Part shown: piece after piece, positions 55,339-64,000 of the stretch | Position numbering within the stretch: position 1 is the first letter of the stretch | How the letters are laid out: every line of letters begins with the position of its first letter | Assembly (NCBI GenBank): GCA_049840835.1 | Contig: JASGJG010000032.1 | Location: 26,513 to 90,512 of the forward strand | Direction of reading: 5' to 3' | Source: JANLTX01 sp049840835 | GTDB lineage: Bacteria > Armatimonadota > Armatimonadia > Armatimonadales > Armatimonadaceae | Length of the DNA stretch: 64,000 bases | Translations under genes and position numbers: made by a program | Notes under the pieces: generated by a model | Databases searched by the model: none | The model's input: only the letters and a program-made list of their open reading frames with translations | Told to the model about the DNA's origin: nothing

Positions 55339-56901
55339 CTAAACGGAATGCTGCTCGGTCTTCCCCTTGCCGAGGAATGTGAGCTGACGGGTAGCGACGC
55401 GCTCCAGGAAAAATCGGTCGTGGCTGGCGAGCAGTACCGCACCGGGGAAATGGAGCAGCGCCTGCTCCATAACTTGAATCGACGGCACATCTAAATGGTT
55501 CGTCGGCTCATCCAGGATAATCACCGGCTCGCCGGAGAGAAGGCACTGAGCCAGGGCGACGCGCGCTTTCTGTCCGCCGGAAAGCTGGCCAAGCCTCTGC
55601 GACAGGTCCGCCTCGGAGAGGCGCAGCATCTCCAGAAAACGATGGACTTGCTTTCGAGGGGCATGGAAAGCCATTCCAAACGTATTCACGGCATGAGAGA
55701 GGGTATCTTTCGCAGGGAGTGCCTCTAAAACCTGGTTGAAGTAGGCCGCACGCGTGCCCCCCTCCCAGATCACCCGACCTATGTCTGGCGATTCCTCACC
55801 GGTAAGAACCCGTAGCAGGGTGGATTTGCCACTCCCATTACGCCCGACGATAGCCAGGCGCTCACCGGCATGTAGCTCGAACTCCAGCCCGGAAAAGAGG
55901 ACGTTGTCGCCGTAGCTCTTGCTCAGGTTTTCGGTTCGGAGCAGGTTGTCACGAGCACGCAAGCCCTGGTACATCTCAGTGACGATGACCTGGGCAGGTT
56001 TTGGGACCGTCCGTTTCTTCAAGTCAGCGAGTTTTCTATCTCGCCGAGCCTCGATGGCCTCGGACTCCAGGATCAGCAGTTCCTCTTCGTAGAGCCAGCG
56101 CTTCTCCATCGTCTTGAGCCGAAACGGTTTCTCGCGGGCATAATCGCTATAGCCGCCCACATACTCACTCAGCCGATACGCCTCGACCTCAATCAGGTGC
56201 GTAATCGTGGCATCCAGAAACTGCCTATCGTGGCTGACCAGCAGAATCGCGCCGGGAAAGTTTCGCAGCCACTCTTCGAGCCACGCAACGCCTTCTAAAT
56301 CCAGATAGTTTGTGGGTTCGTCTAACAGCAGAACATCCGGGGCTTCCAGAAGAATCCGGGCCAGCGCCGCACGGTTGCGCCACCCACCGGAGAGTTTGTT
56401 TATGGGCAGCGTGCGGCGGACTTCATCGAAGCCGAGCTTGTTCAGCGCCGTCTCGACTGCAACTTGCCAGTTCCAGCCCCCTTTAAGCTCCATTGCCTCC
56501 AGAAGCTCGGCCTGCCGTGCAAGAAGCGTGTCGAAATCGGCATCGGGTTCGGAGAACTTGGGGGAGAGCGTTTCCAGCTCGTTTTCTATCGCACGGACCT
56601 CGGCGAACGTCTCCTGAAGAACTTCCTCCACACTCTTACTGCCATCCAGCGTGGAGAACTGGGAGAAGTAGCCGATCTTGAGGCCCGCGTCAATCTCAAC
56701 CTTACCTTCAGTGGGTTCGAGCGGCTCGCCCTTCTCCAGGCCCGCCGCTGTAAGAATCAGCCGGAGCAGAGTCGTCTTACCTGAGCCGTTCGCACCAATC
56801 AGCCCAATCCGCTCGCCACGCCCCAGCTTGAAGTAGACCTCACGTAGCACGGTGCGCTCCCCGAAGCGCACCGTGACGTTCTGAACCCGAATGACACTCA
56901 T
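55339..56901 (-). CDS. ABC-F family ATPase
   Basis: A 520-aa protein with two ABC domains and no transmembrane segment. The first has Walker A GANGSGKTTLL (about 37), signature LSGGWRNRAALARIL and LLLDEPTNYLDL. The second has GRNGSGKSTLL, LSGGQKARVALAQCL and IILDEPTNHLDV. The ~80-residue charged linker between (about 245-320) is the ABC-F P-site-tRNA interaction motif region. These proteins act on ribosomes (translation rescue or antibiotic resistance), not in transport. It is closest in layout to Uup/YfmR-type members. A repeat element lies upstream. Confidence 0.93.
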   Translation of the reverse strand: MSVIRVQNVTVRFGERTVLREVYFKLGRGERIGLIGANGSGKTTLLRLILTAAGLEKGEPLEPTEGKVEIDAGLKIGYFSQFSTLDGSKSVEEVLQETFAEVRAIENELETLSPKFSEPDADFDTLLARQAELLEAMELKGGWNWQVAVETALNKLGFDEVRRTLPINKLSGGWRNRAALARILLEAPDVLLLDEPTNYLDLEGVAWLEEWLRNFPGAILLVSHDRQFLDATITHLIEVEAYRLSEYVGGYSDYAREKPFRLKTMEKRWLYEEELLILESEAIEARRDRKLADLKKRTVPKPAQVIVTEMYQGLRARDNLLRTENLSKSYGDNVLFSGLEFELHAGERLAIVGRNGSGKSTLLRVLTGEESPDIGRVIWEGGTRAAYFNQVLEALPAKDTLSHAVNTFGMAFHAPRKQVHRFLEMLRLSEADLSQRLGQLSGGQKARVALAQCLLSGEPVIILDEPTNHLDVPSIQVMEQALLHFPGAVLLASHDRFFLERVATRQLTFLGKGKTEQHSV

Positions 56902-56913
56902 CTAGCCCAGTTT

Positions 56914-57035
56914 ACCTCTCCCCGCCGCGCAGCGGCCTTCTAGTGCAGCTTCGCTGCCTTCGCCGACCCCCTCCCCTGAAGAGGGAGGGGATAAGAGAAA
57001 GCCCCTCTCCTTTAGGAGAGGGGTTGGGGTGAGGT
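56914..57035. repeat. Interspersed hairpin-string element with terminal inverted repeats
   Basis: A 122-bp element bounded by ACCTCTCCCC and GGGGTGAGGT. It contains four hairpins: GCCGC-GCA-GCGGC (56924-56936), GCAGC-TTC-GCTGC (56945-56957), CCCCTCCC/GGGAGGGG (56968-56990) and the CCCCTCTCC stem with TTTA loop (57002-57023). The last 36 bp match the element at 29453-29518 almost exactly. It separates two minus-strand genes. Confidence 0.75.
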
Positions 57036-57044
57036 ATTCCGAAC

Positions 57045-57941
57045 CTAAATGGCGCTCAGGCGCTTCTTCGCTTCGGCGTAGACCTCATCGCTCAGGGGAC
57101 CACGGGAGGCTGCGGTCACATTATCTGCCAGGTGCGCAGGGTTCTTGGTGCCTACGATATTGGTATGCATACCCGGGTGGGTGTTGGTAAAGCGCAGGAG
57201 CCACTGGGTTCGAGTCTCGCCTTCGTCGAGTAGCTCATCCAGCTTTGCCTTCTCCCAGGCTTCCCAGCGCTCGGTACCGCCCAGGCCCTCGCCCGGTTCG
57301 CCCCGTGCCACGCCGCCGCGCACGATGACACCCGCGCCGGAGTCTGCCGCTTTCTGAATGCCTTCTTCATGTACCCTCTCCAGCGCGGAGTAGGGAATCT
57401 GGAAGACATCGAACACACCAGTCTCTATGTACGGTTCAAGGTGAGGATTGGTAGAGGAAATCCCGATCCAACGGACCTTGCCCTGCTCCTTCATCTCCTG
57501 AAGCGCCGCCACTAGCTCCCCAGCCTCGGTCTGCTCTACAGAGGGGTTGTGGAGCTGCATGATGTCTACGTAATCGGTCTTCATGCGCTCCAGAGACTCG
57601 TGCAGGCCCCGAAACAGGTTCTCGCGGGTCCATACATGGGGAGTCTCATCCGTGTGTTCGTCTTTATGCACCACAGTGCAGCCGCACTTGGTGGCCAGCA
57701 CGAACTCATTGCGGCGCTTCGAGAGAAAACGCCCGATGTACTCTTCGGAGCGTCCGTAGTCATTCGACGTATCAATGAAATTGATGCCGGAGTCCAACAC
57801 GGCATTCAGAATGGTATCCGCTTCGTCGTCGGTCACCGGGCGACCGCCCCAGATGCGGGTACCACGCACTTCCATGGCTCCATAGCCGAGTTTAGTGATA
57901 TTGAGGCCGGTTCGGCCAAAGGTGTTTGTAGGTAGTCCCAT
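57045..57941 (-). CDS. Aldo/keto reductase
   Basis: The start at 57941 (MGLPTNTFGRTGLNITKLGYG) is the canonical opening; the frame continues 8 codons upstream without support. The ~298-aa barrel has catalytic Asp and Tyr in FIDTSNDYGRSEEYIG, Lys in LATKCG and His in IMQLHNP. The NADP-binding end is IVGTKNPAHLADNVTAA. It is distinct from the enzyme at 37166 (only motif-level similarity). Substrate unknown. Confidence 0.92.
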   Translation of the reverse strand: MGLPTNTFGRTGLNITKLGYGAMEVRGTRIWGGRPVTDDEADTILNAVLDSGINFIDTSNDYGRSEEYIGRFLSKRRNEFVLATKCGCTVVHKDEHTDETPHVWTRENLFRGLHESLERMKTDYVDIMQLHNPSVEQTEAGELVAALQEMKEQGKVRWIGISSTNPHLEPYIETGVFDVFQIPYSALERVHEEGIQKAADSGAGVIVRGGVARGEPGEGLGGTERWEAWEKAKLDELLDEGETRTQWLLRFTNTHPGMHTNIVGTKNPAHLADNVTAASRGPLSDEVYAEAKKRLSAI

Positions 57942-58015
57942 AGAAGAGCATAGCACAAAACCCAATAAATTCCTGTTAAGAATCTGGCGATTCCTGGAGC
58001 GGGTACAATCAGAGC

Positions 58016-59397
58016 ATGGATTTTTCTGCCCTAGATGCTGCTGTAGAAGCCGCTCTGCCTGGCTGCTTTAGTTGAACTTGCCGAGATAGTGGCAATTCCT
58101 ACCGTTGCGGCGAAGTCAGGCTCTCCTATGCGTGAGGGGGCGGAGGCAGTGGCCCGGCTGTTCGAGAAACGAGGCTTTCTGGCGCGGCTTTCCGATACCG
58201 ATGGTGGCCCACCTGTGGTCTACGCGGAAGACCGAAATGCGGGGGTAGATGCCCCGACTGTACTGCTCTACAACCACTACGATGTGCAGCCCGCCGAACC
58301 TGTGGAGTTATGGAACTCCGATCCGTGGGCATTGACCCGCGACGGTGACTTTCTCTATGGGCGCGGTACCTCCGATGACAAAGGACATATCCTCTGCCGA
58401 CTGCTTGCCTTAGATGCGCTTAAGGCAACTCTGGGCGAGCTACCTGTCAATGTCAAAGTCCTGATTGAAGGAGAAGAGGAAGTCGCCAGCACGCACCTGG
58501 AAGGCTGGATGTCGAAAAACTCCGCCCTGCTTAACGCCGATGTGACTCTGTGGGAGTTCGGTGGGGTCGATGAAACTGGGCGCCCGGAGCTGCTCCTGCG
58601 GCCTGAGGGGCATCGCCTACTTCGAGCTTTCTGTGAAATCCATTGCCTACGATGCACACTCCGGTGTGGGTGGTTCTATCTTCCCCAATGCCGCCTGGCG
58701 CCTGGTCTGGGCGCTCTCCACGCTGAAATCGCCAGATGAGCGCATTCAGCTTCCGGGGCACTACGATACTCTGAAACCGTTCACGGAGGCAGACAAAGCC
58801 ATGCTCGCCGGGCTGCCAAACACGGAAGAGGAGCACTGGAAAAAAGAGCAGGGCCTGGAAGCGTTTCTGAAAGATGCCACGGGCGCGGAGTGGCACCGCC
58901 AGCAAGCATTCGAGCCTACCTGTACCATCTGCGGCATCACTTCTGGTTGGCAGGGTGAAGGCGCGAAGACGGTGATGCCCGCACAGGCCAGCGCCAAGGT
59001 AGACTTCCGCCTGGTGCCAGACCAGACCCCGGAGCAGGTAGAGAAGGCCCTGCGTGCGCATTTAGACGCCAATGGGTTCAGTGATGTGCATATCAAACTA
59101 ATCGGTGGACAGAAGCCAGGGCGTGTCTCGCCAGACCATCCCCTCATTCAGCTTGCCGCACAGACGGCTCAGGACGTTTACGGACAGACTCCTGCCGTAT
59201 GGCCGCTGAGTCCGGTTACAGGGCCGATTCACCCGTTTGTAGTGGGTCTGAACCAGCCGATAGTCACCATCGGGTGCGGTTACCCCGGCTCACGGGTACA
59301 CGCGCCGAACGAGAACCTGAAAATCTCTAACTTACTGGATGGTGCGAAACATACGGCGCGTTATCTGGCACGGTTAAGCCAGTCCCAGGAAAAATAG
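58016..59397 (+). pseudogene. M20-family metallopeptidase/dipeptidase gene with two frameshifts
   Basis: Three frames together encode one ~455-aa M20 peptidase. ATG 58016 starts MDFSALDAAVEAALPG, then the frame shifts near 58050-58063 to AALVELAEIVAIPTVAAKSG, and again near 58605-58612 (after LLLRPEG, at a GAGGGG run) to IAYFELSVKSIAYDAHSGVGG. Metal-site motifs are intact: LYNHYDVQPAE, GRGTSDDKGH, EGEEEVAS and GSRVHAPNEN. Each shift corresponds to one extra base. Because adjacent genes show the same defect, assembly error is more likely than true inactivation. Confidence 0.8.
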
Positions 59398-59421
59398 GAC
59401 CGCTTGTGCGCCTTTGGTCTG

Positions 59422-59439
59422 AGGCGGGGTTTCCCGCCT
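59422..59439. terminator. Hairpin after the M20 peptidase gene
   Basis: AGGCGGG-GTTT-CCCGCCT, about 25 bp after the M20 stop. There is no T-run, so termination is uncertain. Confidence 0.4.
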
Positions 59440-59457
59440 TAGCTCCAAAATGAGCGC

Positions 59458-59568
59458 ATGGTTACATTTGTTGCAAGTGCGGTGCTGCGCTGGGTGCTTG
59501 GTTCGGCAGTGATGCTGATGGTAGCGTGGGCGGCGGCAGGATTTTGCGGTTCTACGGAGAACTCTTAG
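59458..59568 (+). CDS. Possible 36-residue membrane protein
   Basis: ATG 59458 opens a 36-codon frame giving one hydrophobic helix (VASAVLRWVLGSAVMLMVAWAAAGF) with a short polar tail, ending 4 bp before the acyl-CoA synthetase ATG. No clear ribosome-binding site. It could equally be chance sequence. Confidence 0.3.
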   Translation: MVTFVASAVLRWVLGSAVMLMVAWAAAGFCGSTENS

Positions 59569-59572
59569 CGCC

Positions 59573-61318
59573 ATGAAGACGCTCCACGAGACGTTTTTTG
59601 CGATGGCGCAAAAACAGCCCTCTCATCCGGCACTCAAGATTCGGGTCAAGAAAGATAACTGGCAAACCCTGACCTACGGCGAGATGGCGGAGCAGGTGCG
59701 TGCCTGCGCCGCTGCACTGGCGGCGCGTGGGGTCGGTTCCGGAGACAGAGTCGCGATTCTCTCAGAGAAACCAGCCCGCCTGGGCCATTACTGACTTTGC
59801 AATAATGTCTCTGGGCGCGATTACGGTACCTATCTACCCGTCGCTGCCTGCTCCACAGGTGGCTTATATCCTGAACAACTCCGGGGCTAAAGGCGCGCTG
59901 GCAGGTGATGAGAAGCTGGCCGCCCGCATTGCCGAGGCCAGGCAGAGTGCGCCGAGCGTGGAGTTTGTTGTCACCGCAGGCGAGGAGTTCGAGGCGTTTC
60001 TGGCCGAGGGCAAAGCCGCCCCGCAGCCGAATGCCATTGTTAATGAGGACGATGTCGCTAGCTTCGTGTATACATCGGGCACCACTGGGGACCCGAAGGG
60101 CGCGATGTTGACGCATAAGAACTTCCTCTCCAATGTAAATGCCGCCTCTCTAAGCTTCTCTCGGAGGTAGGCAGACCGATTGGCCCGGACGATACCTGGC
60201 TGAGTTTTCTGCCGCTCTCGCATGTGTTCGAGCGCATGGGAGGCCACTTCCTGCCTCTGTGCTACGGCGCAGAGATCGGCTACTCTGGCGGTATTCGCAC
60301 GCTGGGAGATGACATGAAGACTGTGGCGCCGACGCTCATGGTCTGTGTTCCCCGCGTGTGGGAAGCGTTGCAGGAGCGCATTATCGACGGTATGGCGAAG
60401 GCCGAGCCCAAGAAGAAAGCGGCCTTTGAGAAAGCTCTGGAAGTCGGCAAGGCGTGGGTAGATGGTAAGCGCAGCCCGATTCTCTGGATTCAAAGGCTGA
60501 TCTATGACCGCTTAGTAGGCCAGACCGTGCGAGAGCGCTTCGGTGGCAGAACCCGGTTCTGGGTCAGTGGTGGCGCGGCATTGAACCCGGAAGTCGCCCG
60601 GTTCTTTGCAGCACTGGGTATCGAGATTCTGGAAGGCTACGGCATGACCGAGTCCGCCCCGGTCATCGCGGTAAATCGCCCCACCAAGGTAAAAATCGGC
60701 ACTGTCGGTCCCTGCGTACCTGGCGGGGAGATAAAGATCGCGCCAGATGGCGAGATTTGCTATCGTGGCGACAACGTGATGAAGGGCTACTGGGGCAACG
60801 ATACTGCCACCAAAGAAATGATCGACGCAGACGGCTGGCTGCATACTGGCGACATCGGTGTGCTTGGTGCCGACGGCTACCTGAAGATCACTGATCGCAA
60901 GAAAGACATCATCGTTCTGGCGAATGGTAAGAATGTTGCGCCTCAGCCCATCGAAGCTAAGCTGAAGCAGTCTCCGTTTATCAGCGAGATTGTCTTAATC
61001 GGCGACAAGCAGAGCGTGGTCACAGCCCTTGTGATTCCGAACAAAGAAAAGCTGAAAGCCTGGTCCGAAGGCGAAGGCCGCACCTACGCCTCAGATGATG
61101 AACTTTGCCAGGCGCCAGAAACTAAGAAAAAGCTAAAAGCCGAGATAGATGCGCAATCTGGCGCACTGGCGGAGTTCGAGCGCGTGAAGAAGTTTGCGGT
61201 GCTGAATACACAGTTCACTGTAGACAGCGGCGACCTGACCCCAAGCCTGAAGGTCAAGCGCAAAGTCGTTTTGCAAAAATTTGCCGCTCAGGTGGCAGAG
61301 TTACGCGGCGATGAGTAG
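59573..61318 (+). pseudogene. Long-chain acyl-CoA synthetase (AMP-forming) gene with two frameshifts
   Basis: Three consecutive frames encode one ~580-aa FadD15-like ligase that activates fatty acids with ATP and CoA. The first (59573-59794) reads to AILSEKPARL. Removing one A from GAGAAACCAG near 59770 restores AILSENQPAWAITDFAIMSLGAI. The second carries the P-loop-like SFVYTSGTTGDPKGAMLTHKNF and breaks near 60155-60165 (expected SEVGRPIGPDDTWL). The third holds FWVSGGAALNPEVARFF, ILEGYGMTESAPV, DGWLHTGDIG and the adenylate motif LKITDRKKDIIVLANGKNVAP. All catalytic blocks are intact apart from the two indels. Confidence 0.85.
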
Positions 61319-61324
61319 CATCAC

Positions 61325-61428
61325 AGATATGCCCCCCCTGCCCCACAGTAATGGGGGGTTCAGAATGGTTCTTCGTCCGGCAGGACGCCGACGCAGTCGG
61401 ACTTAAAGCGAGGGATTTCAATCCCTCG
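61325..61428. repeat. Hairpin-string element upstream of the MFS gene
   Basis: A G/C-run sequence (61326-61358) related to 16694-16743 is followed by GTCC-GGCA-GGAC (61375-61386), CCGAC-GCA-GTCGG (61388-61400) and CGAGGGAT-TTCA-ATCCCTCG (61409-61428). The last ends 2 bp before the first candidate start codon of the transporter at 61430. Confidence 0.65.
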
Positions 61429-61429
61429 T

Positions 61430-62718
61430 ATGTCTCTGGTGATGGCGATGAATAAGCCCGCTAGCGACCGACCACCGCCAGTTAGCCTGGTTGCCCTGAG
61501 CTGTCTGTGGCTACCCATCAACCTGTTCTGGACAGTGATGCTCCAGTACGCGCTCCCCTCGCGCGTGCAGGCTCTGGTCGGAGAATCGGCCAAGGGTGAG
61601 TATCTGGGCTACATCTCCCTGATCGGGGCGGTCGCTACCACAGTGATCCAGCTTGTCGTCGCACCACTGTCGGACGCGTGTGCGAGCCGCTGGGGACGCA
61701 GACACCCCTTCATCTTCTGGGGCATTCTGCTGAATGTCATCGCCACTCTGGCCTTCGCTCAGGCGCAGAACTTCCCGCTGCTGATGGTCAGCTTCTTTGG
61801 CATACAGCTCTTCCTCAACATCGCCAACGGCCCCTATCAGGCACTCCTGCCAGATACAATTTCGGAAGAGCGGCAGGGTATCGCCTCTACCTATATGGGT
61901 ATGGCTCTGCTTCTGGGACAGCTCTTTGGCGCGCTGGGCCTTCTGGGCTATAGCCTGAAGTTCTATTCTCTGAACGCTCTACTAATTGGTATTCTGGTTT
62001 TCATGCTGGGAGCCACTGTCTGGACGATTCGTGGTGTTCCAGACTCCCCGGCCCCGATGGAAGAGCGCCTGCCACTGAGCCGCGCTCTGGCTCCATTGCT
62101 GGACCTGAAGATTAAAGAGAACCCGGACTTCTTCCAGTTACTCTACTCCCGGTTCTTCGTGAATCTGAGCTACTCCACCGTTGTCGCTTTCTGCTCTACT
62201 ATCTCCAGGATGCCATAGGATTGGGAGAAGAAGGGGCTGGCGGATTTCAGTCCTATGTCATCCTGGTCGCTACCGTCGCTGGTCTGGTGGGCACCCTGGC
62301 TGCAGGTGCATCTCTCAAGAAATTCACCAAAAAACAAATCGTTTACGGCGCGTCGGCAATCATCGCGCTGGCCGCTCTCGTCTTCGCCTTCACACATAGC
62401 AAGGAAATGGTGCTGGTGCTGGCGTTTCTCTTCGGAGCGGGATGGGGCGCGTTCCAGGCGGTGGACTGGGCACTCGCAGTAAATCTGCTCCCCTCTGGCG
62501 GCGCGGCAAAATACATGGCTGTCTGGCACGTGTGCATGACCGTGCCACAGATTATCGCCCCACTCTTCGGCAAAGTAGCTGACATCATCAACAAAAGCAA
62601 TGGCGGTGGCCTCGGCTGGCGCGCCGCCATGCTTTCCACGGTTATCTATCTGGCTATCGGAACGGCCCTACTCACGAAGGTCCGTGAGCGAAGCACAAGT
62701 TCACTAGCAGACGCATGA
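61430..62718 (+). pseudogene. MFS transporter gene with one frameshift
   Basis: Two frames together encode a ~430-aa twelve-helix MFS/GPH-type sugar transporter. The first runs to about 62190 (MTM helices with DACASRWGRRHPFIFWG, the conserved loop 2-3 motif) and the second resumes near 62200 with LYYLQDAIGLGEEGAGGFQSY. One missing base around 62190-62205 accounts for the break. DACASRWGRRHP resembles sucrose/maltose-proton symporters. Several in-frame ATGs (61430, 61442, 61448) are possible starts. Confidence 0.82.
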
Positions 62719-62720
62719 CG

Positions 62721-62779
62721 TTTTTCCAAGTGATTAGAAATCACTCGCTAAGGGCTTCGCCGAACGTCCTCTGGACGCA
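62721..62779. repeat. Left arm of an inverted repeat flanking the ankyrin gene
   Basis: Contains AGTGATT-AGA-AATCACT (62729-62745), CGCTAAGGGCTTCGCCGAAC, and CGTCC-TCT-GGACG (62765-62777). The reverse complement of 63799-63855 matches over about 50 bp with few differences. Confidence 0.7.
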
Positions 62780-62818
62780 TAGGGTATCGGGCTTTAGTGG
62801 TTATAGTTGCTAGACATT

Positions 62819-63662
62819 ATGCGCAGAACTTCACTGATTTACGCCTGTAGGAATAACGATGTCGAATTGGCACGTGAGCTTTTACGCCAGAACGATGATA
62901 CAGAACCTCAGAGCACGGCTCTGATGGCTCGAAATCTAGCTCTCCTTCAAGCAGCTAGTTCTGGCTCGCATGACTGTGTTCGACTGCTCATAGATGCCGC
63001 AGCCGACGTAAATACAAGTGACGGCTATGGCGATGTGTTGGAGCATGCGTTCATTTATGCAGAGATAGAAGCAGAAGACAACATCCTGGACGCCTTCATG
63101 AGTGTAGAAATGCTTCTTAAAGCGGGTGTATCACTCGACTACAAAAACTCTTATGAGTGGACTCGGCTCCATACAGCTGCCTTTCGCCATCACGCATTTG
63201 TGGTGGATTTTCTCCTTGCTCATGATGCATCCCGCGATATCACTGATAAGGGCGCTACCCCCTTACATAGTGTCTGCTGGCCTGACGATGGTAAAAATGT
63301 AGAACGTATTATTCAAACGCTTGCCAGTGCAGGCTTTTCTTGGGAAGGGCGTGATATGGATAGACGCACGCCCTTGCATGAAGCGGTAGCTGGCGACGGA
63401 CCTTGTGTGGCATCTATCAAAACGCTGCTCACTGGGCGCCCTGGTAGACCCATCAGACCTGGAAGGTCGAACACCTCTCCATATTGTGACCGCGCATTAT
63501 AATGCTCTACCTGCCATAAAGGTGCTCCTGGCAGCAGGGGCAGACCCGCATAGAGAAGACATCTACGGGTATACGCCTCTGAGCTATGCTATTGCCGAAA
63601 CAGAAACCTGGCGTAGATACGCCAGTTTCAAGACTCGGATGCCACTTCTCCCGAAGACTTAA
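62819..63662 (+). pseudogene. Ankyrin-repeat protein gene with one frameshift
   Basis: ATG 62819 starts MRRTSLIYACRNNDVELARELL. Ankyrin repeats follow (GSHDCVRLLIDAAADVNTSDGYGD, TRLHTAAFRHHAFVVDFLLAHDASRD, GATPLHSVCWPDDGKNVERIIQTLAS). The frame breaks near 63427-63440; one extra base separates KTLL from LGALVDPSDLEGRTPLHIV, which continues to GYTPLSYAIAETETW and a stop at 63660. The restored protein is about 280 aa with roughly six repeats. It is a protein-interaction module with no catalytic domain. Slightly lower G+C than neighbours, and flanked by inverted repeat arms. Confidence 0.78.
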
Positions 63663-63768
63663 AGACCCGAACCTCGCTACGGAAATCAGCGAAGCGGAGT
63701 ACTCTCAAAAGAGAAAGAAGCGGTATTGGCCTCGCTGATGGAATAGACGCGTCGTACGCGAGAACACT

Positions 63769-63849
63769 TTGCCTAGTAGGCAAGGGCCTCGCCTAATTCG
63801 TCCGCGAGGACGTTCGGCGAAGCCCTCAGCGAGTGATTTCAATCACTCG
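63769..63849. repeat. Right arm and hairpin string downstream of the ankyrin gene
   Basis: TTGCC-TAGTA-GGCAA (63769-63783), a compound stem AGGGC..GCCCT (63783-63826) enclosing CGTCC-GCGA-GGACG (63799-63812), and CGAGTGAT-TTCA-ATCACTCG (63830-63849). The remaining bases 63663-63768 show no gene or other feature I can name. Confidence 0.7.
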
Positions 63850-63862
63850 AAAACTTGAAATA

Positions 63863-64000
63863 TCAGGCGTTCAGTGCCTGGTCTAGTCTGCCAGGATTGT
63901 CGATGGACTCGATACCCACGCTCAGGCGCACGAAATCCCTGCGTCACGCCTGTGCTGTCCAGGTGCTGTTCGGATTCTATCGTGTTTCCCTATTAACCTT
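63863..64000 (-). CDS. C-terminus of a Cys/Met-metabolism PLP enzyme (cystathionine gamma-synthase type), partial
   Basis: Read on the minus strand, the segment before the stop at 63863-63865 is FVRLSVGIESIDNPGRLDQALNA, the conserved C-terminal block of MetB/MetY/MGL enzymes (GLVRLSVGIE..D). Upstream, in a shifted frame, SEQHLDSTGVTQGF gives the expected preceding segment, so at least one indel lies near 63930-63940. A second break seems to precede it. Only about 45 codons are inside the window. Confidence 0.7.

Noticed and set aside
28194..63849. GATTGAAATC-like units resembling CRISPR repeat ends (ATTGAAA)
   Set aside because: Copies are scattered over tens of kb, have self-complementary variable stems, lack regular spacers, and no cas gene is present.
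1..64000. tRNA, rRNA, riboswitch or transposase genes
   Set aside because: Scanned intergenic gaps for T-loop motifs, conserved riboswitch cores and DDE or IS200-type signatures; none convincing.

Overview
This window is a GC-rich bacterial chromosome segment, about 58-60% G+C by eye. Several genes fit Armatimonadota (formerly Armatimonadetes) or a close relative: a DUF1559-type prepilin with an H-x-DG-rich C-terminus (13445-14146), a PEP-CTERM-anchored metalloprotease (38237-39274), an S8 protease with Ile-Trp-Gly repeats (2232-3899), an AfsR/SARP-like giant regulator (23023-25740), and many short operons with 1-4 nt stop/start overlaps. No rRNA, tRNA, CRISPR array, transposase or phage structural gene was seen. 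Every functional call is by eye from motifs; no database search was run.

Layout. 0-7 kb: an FAD oxidoreductase cut by the window edge, a leucine-carboxyl-type methyltransferase, an S8 protease, an HD-GYP phosphodiesterase, chorismate synthase (aroC) and a divergent phytanoyl-CoA-type dioxygenase. 7-11.8 kb: an ECF sigma factor with a membrane tail, a frameshifted partner gene, rhamnulokinase (rhaB) and a helical-repeat protein. 11.8-18.8 kb: mostly minus-strand operons (HExxH protein, PPC-domain protein, TPR lipoprotein; prepilin; ECF sigma with a repeat protein and a membrane protein; methyltransferase; two coiled-coil membrane proteins). 18.8-26.8 kb: signalling genes (multi-GAF protein with an RsbW-like ATPase, an AraC regulator, an STN-like secreted protein, the AfsR-like regulator, a bicupin). 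26.9-31.5 kb: a CAP-domain protein, a xylose-isomerase-like protein, a VOC protein and an ArnT-like transferase. 31.6-42.9 kb: a VIT-domain/beta-propeller/membrane-protein operon, tandem membrane paralogues, an aldo/keto reductase, the PEP-CTERM protease, a propeller plus alpha-toroid fusion, and an enolase-superfamily enzyme.

42.9-47.4 kb is the standout region: a sharply AT-rich three-gene cassette with overlapping genes, encoding a D12-class DNA adenine methyltransferase, a HerA-type ATPase and a NurA-like nuclease with a four-cysteine zinc-ribbon-like insert. Its composition, compact coupling and gene content point to a horizontally acquired restriction or anti-phage module. This is the best candidate for an under-described system in the window.

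47.4-57.9 kb returns to host-like composition: an APH-fold kinase, a LacI regulator, a GH2 beta-mannosidase, a P-loop kinase, a nucleotidyltransferase, a second phytanoyl-CoA-type dioxygenase, an ABC-F ATPase and an aldo/keto reductase. From 58 kb to the end, every sizeable gene (M20 peptidase, acyl-CoA synthetase, MFS transporter, ankyrin protein, cystathionine gamma-synthase-type enzyme) carries one or more frameshifts. Clustered base-level assembly errors explain this more simply than five independent pseudogenes. Intergenic gaps hold strings of short hairpins with variable but self-complementary stems, several sharing a TTCA loop; these form an interspersed repeat family.
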